Of a DNA stretch of 10,183 nt, positions 6,219-10,183 are shown one piece after another. Position 1 is the first letter of the stretch; the number at the start of each line of letters is the position of its first letter. The translations under genes were made by a program, and so were the position numbers. Under the pieces are notes generated by a model, which was not told the origin of the DNA, did not search any database, and worked only from the letters and a program-made list of their open reading frames with translations. The stretch is from Bacteroidota bacterium (GTDB lineage: Bacteria; Bacteroidota; Bacteroidia; Sphingobacteriales; Sphingobacteriaceae), in assembly GCA_025355225.1 (NCBI GenBank), contig JANYAB010000267.1:1-10183 (forward strand). Direction: 5' to 3'.

Positions 6219-7060
6219 TCACTGCGCATTCAGCAGCTCCTGATATCTCTTCTGGTACTCCGCTTCCGTTTTGTTCAGCAAAAGTTTGGTAAGCACACGT
6301 TCGTAGGGTATGCTCAATATTTCGGCCCATTTGGTGATATCGCCGCCGGCAAGCGAATTGATGGTGTTTATATATCTAAATTTTTCAAACGCTTGAATAC
6401 CTGCCTTCTTCTCCAGTATTGTTGGAGTCGTTGCAAGAATCCTATTCTCTGTTTCAATAAGTCGGGATAACAGGAAAAAAAATGTTTGGCTATGGGCATA
6501 GCCTCCGTTACCCGTAGTTTTTTTACTTCTTCACAAAATTCTTCAGCTTCGTACTCATTATATTTTTTGGTGGTCACCCTGCAAAAAAAGTAGTGTGCCA
6601 GTACGTGGCAACAAGCTTTTAATGAAGGTTGAAAATGATCTTCCCAATCATCTTCACCATAAAGTTTAATATGCTCGTTTATCTCGTCGGCAATGATATC
6701 CCTCGCGGCTAAAAAGGCGCCCGCCGGTTCTACTGATAAATTACGGATCACGTTTAAAACAACCTTTCGTTTGCCTAACATAAAGGTTACCTTATGCGGG
6801 ATAATATCGCTATTGTACAAATACTTTATTTGGTTGGAAAGCGACTGTACATAATCGCCGAATACCTGGAAATCATCAATATTGATTACCGTATAAAGTT
6901 CTTCCTTAGGTATTCCCGACAAAATGCTGATGGCTTCCAAATCGTTCATGTAATGCTTTTCCTGCATTTCTATCATTTGGCCCAAAGATATCTCGTTCAG
7001 GTCGGTGGGTATCCTCACCTGTATTTTGCCGCCGGTAGTTCTGAGTGTTTTTTCGATCAT
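6219..7060 (-). CDS. Putative tail-assembly chaperone, -1 frameshifted long form (GT-like, 280 aa)
   Basis: Downstream of the 230-aa frame-0 product, the -1 frame carries a strongly protein-like segment: INTINSLAGGDITKWAEIL, then IPYERVLTKLLLNKTEAEY and QKRYQELLNAQ, ending at a TGA (6219-6221). It has no ATG, GTG or TTG start before its conserved part; the first in-frame TTG lies inside it. Two canonical slippery heptamers would move ribosomes into this frame: T-TTT-TTT at 6482-6476 (85 codons of extension) and A-AAT-TTA at 6383-6377 (52 codons). Both give a 280-aa fusion. This mirrors the lambda gpG/gpGT logic, in which a small fraction of chaperone is extended to bind the tail tube and tape measure. 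A GGDxxKW...YxxV...K...Y-x-x-R-Y pattern is one I associate with small Bacteroidota phage proteins of this position. The frameshift itself is inference; a pseudogene frameshift or an error in the T run are the alternatives. Confidence 0.6.
6368..7060 (-). CDS. Putative tail-assembly chaperone, frame-0 short form (G-like, 230 aa)
   Basis: This is the frame-0 product, ending at TAA 6368-6370. Residues 12-18 are KIQVRIP; 24-34 are ISLGQMIEMQE; 40-50 are DLEAISILSGI; a basic strand (TFMLGKRKVVLNVI) and an acidic helix-rich half follow, with EDDWEDHF. The 'strand, then (I/L)-x-L-x-Q-(M/F)-I-E, then LSILSGI-x-x-E-x-(L/I)' arrangement is one I associate with tail-assembly chaperones of phages outside the lambda group. 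I chose the ATG at 7060; the longer frame begins with a TTG at 7075 inside a G-rich repeat and adds only GVNN. It lies 74 bp downstream of the terminase. Chaperones normally follow the tail-tube gene, so its place directly after the terminase is odd. The family assignment is moderate, supported mainly by the frameshift architecture. Confidence 0.55.
   Translation of the reverse strand: MIEKTLRTTGGKIQVRIPTDLNEISLGQMIEMQEKHYMNDLEAISILSGIPKEELYTVINIDDFQVFGDYVQSLSNQIKYLYNSDIIPHKVTFMLGKRKVVLNVIRNLSVEPAGAFLAARDIIADEINEHIKLYGEDDWEDHFQPSLKACCHVLAHYFFCRVTTKKYNEYEAEEFCEEVKKLRVTEAMPIAKHFFSCYPDLLKQRIGFLQRLQQYWRRRQVFKRLKNLDI
6377..6383 (-). promoter_or_regulatory. Slippery heptamer A-AAT-TTA near the frame-0 stop
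   Basis: On the minus strand, frame-0 codons read AAA AAT TTA GAT ATA TAA. The heptamer A-AAU-UUA fits X-XXY-YYZ exactly and lies two codons before the frame-0 stop. A one-base backward slip joins the conserved -1 extension at RYINTINS. It is one of two candidate sites; the other is at 6476-6482. Confidence 0.45.
6476..6482 (-). promoter_or_regulatory. Slippery heptamer T-TTT-TTT (run of eight T)
   Basis: Frame 0 reads CAT TTT TTT TCC across a T8 run at 6475-6482 on the minus strand, giving the canonical U-UUU-UUU heptamer. Slipping here would use the -1 frame for LIETENRILATT, LEKKAGIQAFEKF and the rest, which looks at least as protein-like as the Arg/Gln-rich frame-0 alternative. A T run is also a place where sequencing errors collect. 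Confidence 0.45.
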
Positions 7061-7076
7061 ATTGTTAACTCCCAAC

Positions 7077-7088
7077 CCCCTGCAGGGG
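7077..7088. repeat. CCCCTGCAGGGG palindrome, interspersed-repeat type, before the chaperone start
   Basis: A perfect 12-bp palindrome flanked by ctcccaac on the left, the form of the 'CTCCCAACCCCC...GGGG' repeats I recall in Bacteroidota intergenic DNA. It ends 17 bp upstream of the ATG at 7060 (minus strand) and contributes the TTG that falsely lengthens that frame. Confidence 0.65.
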
Positions 7089-7105
7089 AAGCTTTTTATT
7101 TTTTT

Positions 7106-7127
7106 ATATCCTCCAGGGACAGGATAT
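7106..7127. repeat. Inverted repeat just downstream of the terminase stop
   Basis: Perfect 7-bp arms ATATCCT (7106-7112) and AGGATAT (7121-7127) flank an 8-nt loop, beginning 7 bp after the terminase stop. On the minus strand it is followed by A-rich, not T-rich, sequence, so it is not a classical terminator. It may protect or process the mRNA between terminase and chaperone genes. Confidence 0.55.
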
Positions 7128-7134
7128 CAGATTA

Positions 7135-8400
7135 CTAAATCAACTCTTGTAACATTCCCCCTTCAAGTGACCTGGGGGTATAGGGAAACCGGGTTTTTGG
7201 CTGTACTAAATTACTTATTTTTAATTTATTTAATGCAACATATCTTAAAGGATCTATCAAATGATTCCAGTGGTCCACTGGTTCATTCAGCGTCCGTCCC
7301 GAAAGTTCAACCCGCCACTTGTAACGCCCTATCTCAGTCCGCAGATTAACGCTGTTTCGGGTGATATTCAACTTATAGCGTTTTAAAATATCAATGGATA
7401 TTTTCACGCTGTCGGCGCCTTTTTTTGCCGGGCTGATCCACCATCCAAGCCGCCTCAGCTCCTCAATTGATTTGGGCTCGGCACTGTCGGCAACGATCTC
7501 CATTTTTTTGCTTAGGCCCGCTGCTTTTAGTCTTTCAGAAATATCCGGGTTTGTTAAGGCTTTTTCGTACAACAACTCGTCTATCCATAGCTCTCCATTC
7601 TGTTTGTATACCATCAAACATCCTGTTTCATCGTTGCTGTATCCAAAATCGAGCCCGGCAGCTATGGGTTTTGCATCCGGCGGTATCGCTTCACAAATAT
7701 GCCAGTTATTAAATATCAGCCCAATTATTTTGCCGGTTATACCACGTGCATACACTTTCCACTGCTCTTCATCCTCACTTTTTAACGACTCGATCTTTTC
7801 GCGCTCCATATCCTCTAAAAAGGGGTTGTGACGATGGTCTGATATTATGAGTTGTACATCGGGTTTGCCTATTAATTTATCGTGTACCCAAAAACCACAG
7901 TTAGGGTTATAATCGATATATATCTTTTTGCGGGTGCGCAGGGACAGCTCGCTGTAAATGTCCCACTTAACGCCATTGGCTTCGTTAACAAATAGATAAT
8001 CCCTCTTGCCCGACTTTGCGTCCTGCGCATTGTCATAGCTTTTAAACTCTATTATTGTACCATTGTGGAACTCAAAAATGCGGTCGGTTTTATTATACGA
8101 TTTAATACACTTTGCCACCGGTTCATATTCTGAAGAAATTTTCAGGGAATCGCGCAGGACACCGGCCCTGAGGTTGGGTATGTCCTGACCTGCAACCGTG
8201 ATAACCAGTCCGTTGTTTTGACAGGCGAAGCAAAATAAAGCCTGCATAATTGAATACGTTTTACCCGAGTTGGTACCGCCCTGGTTGACGACAATGTGCG
8301 CATCGGCCAGGTAATTTTGTAAAAAAAGGATAGATGACTGATAGCCAGTATGCATAACGGTTGTTTGAAATTTATTTTTAACTTTATTTGTTCGTCTCAA
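7135..8400 (-). CDS. terL: Phage terminase large subunit (up to 421 aa)
   Basis: This is the packaging motor: an ATPase that drives DNA into the capsid plus a nuclease that cuts it. Walker A is GGTNSGKT at residues 41-48. A Walker B-like strand DYLFVNEAN lies at 134-142, with Asn before the catalytic Glu (E140). A DYNPN segment lies at 163-167. The C-terminal RuvC/RNase H-like nuclease has D251 in AAGLDFGYSND, D305 in IVADSAEPKSIEEL, and D383 in HWNHLIDPLRYV. The length fits Terminase_3/PBSX-type large subunits. The start is uncertain: the frame opens with TTG at 8400, and an in-frame ATG at 8355 would leave 25 residues before Walker A; NKFQTTVMHTGYQSS looks like part of the family's N terminus, favouring an upstream start. 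It is the first gene of the leftward run; no small-terminase gene is adjacent, since a plus-strand lipoprotein begins 18 bp away. Confidence 0.95.
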   Translation of the reverse strand: MRRTNKVKNKFQTTVMHTGYQSSILFLQNYLADAHIVVNQGGTNSGKTYSIMQALFCFACQNNGLVITVAGQDIPNLRAGVLRDSLKISSEYEPVAKCIKSYNKTDRIFEFHNGTIIEFKSYDNAQDAKSGKRDYLFVNEANGVKWDIYSELSLRTRKKIYIDYNPNCGFWVHDKLIGKPDVQLIISDHRHNPFLEDMEREKIESLKSEDEEQWKVYARGITGKIIGLIFNNWHICEAIPPDAKPIAAGLDFGYSNDETGCLMVYKQNGELWIDELLYEKALTNPDISERLKAAGLSKKMEIVADSAEPKSIEELRRLGWWISPAKKGADSVKISIDILKRYKLNITRNSVNLRTEIGRYKWRVELSGRTLNEPVDHWNHLIDPLRYVALNKLKISNLVQPKTRFPYTPRSLEGGMLQELI

Positions 8401-8418
8401 CCCAATTAAAACCAGGAA

Positions 8419-8955
8419 ATGATACGCAAACGGTGTTTTTTGTTGATATTGACTTTCCTGGTCTGCTGCTTAGCTGGCTGTAACCCGAATCACCTGACCA
8501 GGCAACAGCTGCTGATTGGAAAATGGACGTTGAAACTAAAGAAATCAACATTTTATATCGATGATATTGAGCAGTCCAGTAATTTACTAACCACTACTGC
8601 GACAAGTTATGCTACTTTGCAATTCAACAAAGACGACACATTTAACAGCGACAATCATTTGAGCTTTACCACAGGCTCCGCTACTTTGACCGCCATTTAT
8701 AATGTAAATGGTACATATACGTATACAGGTACCGCATTTAGTATGTCTTACCCTGTCGGCGGCACAAGTATCGTTTTGAATGCCGGAGGCTCCGGTCCTC
8801 CACCCGTGGTCAATTTAGTGCAGCATGATGAAGCAATAACAGGGCTGTCGGCAACAGTGCTGATCATACATGCTAACGAGCTTTATACTTATCAAACAGC
8901 AAACAATCTGCAAGGCTACCGTTACGCAAATGATTATCTTTATAATAAGCCGTAA
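8419..8955 (+). CDS. Lipoprotein with lipocalin-like fold, copy 1 (178 aa)
   Basis: It has a type II signal peptide: MIRKR, a hydrophobic core FLLILTFLVCC, and lipobox LAGC with Cys21 as the lipidated residue. The mature part opens with LLIGKWTLKLKKSTFYID (GKW at 34-36), then a strand with ATLQFNKDDTF, then YNVNGTYTYTGTAFSM. The GKW near the start of a small beta-barrel-like domain is typical of Bacteroidota lipocalin-like lipoproteins (Lipocalin_4 type); these sit in the cell envelope and their ligands are generally unknown. It is paralogous to the two genes to its right but the most diverged: it lacks the Cys-Gln-Lys-x-Asn-Gly linker. It is divergent from the terminase gene with only 18 bp between the outermost start codons. 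Whether it is host or prophage cargo cannot be told. Confidence 0.85.
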   Translation: MIRKRCFLLILTFLVCCLAGCNPNHLTRQQLLIGKWTLKLKKSTFYIDDIEQSSNLLTTTATSYATLQFNKDDTFNSDNHLSFTTGSATLTAIYNVNGTYTYTGTAFSMSYPVGGTSIVLNAGGSGPPPVVNLVQHDEAITGLSATVLIIHANELYTYQTANNLQGYRYANDYLYNKP

Positions 8956-8971
8956 GTAACCTGCTTAGTTA

Positions 8972-9102
8972 ACTCACCCCGACATCGCTGCGCTGGTCGA
9001 CCCTCTCTTCGCTCCTGCGAAAAGAGGGTGAAGAATGCGGCTTTTCCTTCTTTTCTGTTTGCAGAAGAGAGGGATGTCGAGCGAAGCAACGACAGGGTGA
9101 GT
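8972..9102. repeat. 131-bp palindromic MITE/REP-like element
   Basis: It begins with ACTCACCC (8972-8979) and ends with GGGTGAGT (9095-9102). The two outer ~40-bp arms are imperfect inverted repeats: both read inward through GCT(G/T)CGCT and TCGAC to CCCTCTCTTC. The left arm also forms its own hairpin, CCCTCTCTTCGC against GCGAAAAGAGGG. It lies between two lipoprotein genes, carries no credible gene, and is much more GC-rich than its flanks. It could act as a bidirectional terminator-like hairpin. There is no obvious target-site duplication by eye. Confidence 0.75.
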
Positions 9103-9209
9103 CAACCATTGAAGCGATATTTCGGCCAACGCAAACAGGTAATAATTTTTGCAATTCGTATTTTTTAATTTAATTTTAAAAAAGTATCCGGCCTGTTAAC
9201 CTAAATATT

Positions 9210-9797
9210 ATGCGGAAAATTTATTATTTGTTGTTAATTGCTTTTTCGATGTGCTGTTTATCGGCGTGTCAAAAAGGTAATGGCAATTCAAATAGTATCG
9301 CCGGTAATCCCCAGACCCTTATATTAGGTAAGTGGAACCTGATGCAGCAAAAATTCACCCAATATATTAATAACGTAAAACAAACAGATACCCTGGTTGC
9401 CGCATCAGCCAATGACGCCGGTTACGCGCAATTTAATATAAATGGCACCTATGTTAGTGAAAGCCATTACTTTGTATCAAATGGTAATGGCGGGCTAACA
9501 GGTGGAAATACCACGATAGCGGGCCGTGATAGCGTGGCAGGCACTTATAACTTTTCTGGTACTTCTTTTAATCTTTCCTCGTTTTTGGCAGGCCTGAATG
9601 TTTCTTCTGCTATTTCTACTTTGACCGGTTCGGCTTCTGTTCCGGTTATTACCCCTGTTTCACATTTTGCACAGATAAATCAACTCAACTCCAATACTTT
9701 AACTATACACCTCGAGTTTGTTGTTACCTACACTTATACTGCAACCGGCATTGTAAACACGGTTAAAACAGTATCGGATCTCTATTATATGAGATAG
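9210..9797 (+). CDS. Lipoprotein with lipocalin-like fold, copy 2 (195 aa)
   Basis: The signal peptide is MRKIYYLLLIAFSMC with lipobox LSAC (lipidated Cys20), followed by a flexible Asn/Ser/Gly linker. The domain begins LILGKWNLMQQKFTQYIN (GKW at 40-42), continues with YAQFNINGTYVSESHYF and SVAGTYNFSGTSFNL, and ends with a strand pair around YTYTATGIV and DLYYMR. It shares the whole N-terminal layout with the third copy, nearly position for position, so those two are recent tandem duplicates; copy 1 is older. The ATG is preceded by aaatatt, as in copy 3. I saw no clear Bacteroidota promoter; the 107 bp between the palindromic element and the start are AT-rich and could hold one. The ligand and role are unknown. 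Confidence 0.87.
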   Translation: MRKIYYLLLIAFSMCCLSACQKGNGNSNSIAGNPQTLILGKWNLMQQKFTQYINNVKQTDTLVAASANDAGYAQFNINGTYVSESHYFVSNGNGGLTGGNTTIAGRDSVAGTYNFSGTSFNLSSFLAGLNVSSAISTLTGSASVPVITPVSHFAQINQLNSNTLTIHLEFVVTYTYTATGIVNTVKTVSDLYYMR

Positions 9798-9868
9798 CGG
9801 GTAGATCCCAAAATTGAGGATAGTACGGGTGCCCCTTGTTAATAGAATGTTCATTTAATCAAAATATT

Positions 9869-10183
9869 ATGAAAAGAACTTATTTTTTATTGGTTACACT
9901 TTTTTTGATTTGCTGTTGTTTATCAGCTTGTCAAAAAGATAATGGCGGCTCAAATAGTGTTGCCAATACTCCACAGGGCCTGATTCTTGGCAAATGGAGT
10001 TTACAGCAGCAAAAATATACACAGTATGTTGATGGCGCAAAGGATCCCGATATGACGTTTACAACTTCGGCCAGCGATATGGCTTATGTGCAATTTGACA
10101 AAAATGGCAACTATACCAGCGTAAGCCAACTGATCTTAGGCAGCCCGCCTGCAGTTCTGGTGGCACGGGATACCCTGGCGGGA
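9869..10183 (+). CDS. Lipoprotein with lipocalin-like fold, copy 3, cut off by the window end
   Basis: The frame is open for 105 codons to the right edge. The signal peptide MKRTYFLLVTLFLICC leads to lipobox LSAC (lipidated Cys21), then CQKDNGGSNSVANTP, LILGKWSLQQQKYTQYVD (GKW at 41-43), YVQFDKNGNYTSVSQL and VARDTLAG. Side by side with copy 2, the linker, the GKW block, the Q-x-K-(Y/F)-T-Q-Y segment and the QF-x-x-NG-x-Y strand all match. The gap between copies 2 and 3 is only 71 bp with no visible terminator, so they may be co-transcribed. The C terminus is outside the window. Confidence 0.85.
   Translation, partial: MKRTYFLLVTLFLICCCLSACQKDNGGSNSVANTPQGLILGKWSLQQQKYTQYVDGAKDPDMTFTTSASDMAYVQFDKNGNYTSVSQLILGSPPAVLVARDTLAG

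Noticed and set aside
6067..6330. Minus-strand 87-codon frame with a Ser/Asn-rich tail
   Set aside because: Its first half overlaps the -1 chaperone extension in another frame, and its second half is translated from the palindromic GAATT element and AAATCCGAAAT repeats. The real reading there is the extension ending at 6219.
7106..7127. Hairpin after the terminase as a rho-independent terminator
   Set aside because: On the terminase strand the hairpin is followed by A-rich, not T-rich, sequence, and the downstream late genes need read-through.
6794..7831. Several plus-strand frames of 80-145 codons opposite the terminase and chaperone
   Set aside because: They are antisense to well-supported coding sequence with recognisable motifs, and have low-complexity Ser/Leu/Phe-rich translations typical of shadow frames.
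8969..9154. Minus-strand 61-codon frame between the lipoproteins
   Set aside because: It lies almost wholly on the palindromic repeat element, and its composition (Arg/Ser/Cys-rich) is that of translated repeat.

Overview
The window looks like the structural (late) region of a prophage, or prophage-derived element, in a member of the Bacteroidota, most likely Sphingobacteriaceae (Pedobacter/Mucilaginibacter type). This placement is inferred from three things. The start sites mostly lack Shine-Dalgarno sequences and have A-rich leaders. The structural proteins have Bacteroidota-phage character. The gene junctions carry short interspersed repeats of the kind common in that family. No rRNA, tRNA, CRISPR array or integrase is visible.

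Layout. From about 8400 down to the left edge, every gene is on the minus strand and reads as one late operon. In transcription order these are: terminase large subunit (7135-8400); a putative tail-assembly chaperone with a probable -1 frameshift extension (6219-7060); a 150-aa virion/tail-completion candidate (5593-6045); an AT-rich two-gene cassette with an unrecognised 264-aa protein (4707-5501) overlapping a PIN-domain nuclease (4232-4714); an HK97-gp10-like tail component (3569-4039); a 684-aa tail/baseplate protein with an SprB-like repeat (1486-3540); and a further tail/baseplate protein that runs off the left edge (1-1417). To the right of the terminase, on the plus strand, are three tandem paralogous lipoproteins with a lipocalin-like GKW core (8419-8955, 9210-9797, 9869 to the right edge). 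The first two are separated by a 131-bp palindromic MITE/REP-like element (8972-9102).

How it fits together. The terminase would package DNA. The chaperone pair, connector-type proteins and the two large tail proteins would build and cap a tail. The PIN cassette sits inside this operon with clearly lower GC than its neighbours, so it is best read as a moron (toxin-antitoxin or defence-like cargo). No portal, protease, major capsid, small terminase or tape-measure gene lies between the terminase and the tail genes, which is an unusual arrangement.

Most noteworthy signals: two canonical -1 slippery heptamers leading into a conserved-looking extension that has no start codon of its own; the PIN cassette with an antitoxin-like C-terminal tail on an unusually large partner; and a different short repeat family placed directly upstream of the start codon at four of the five late-gene starts examined.
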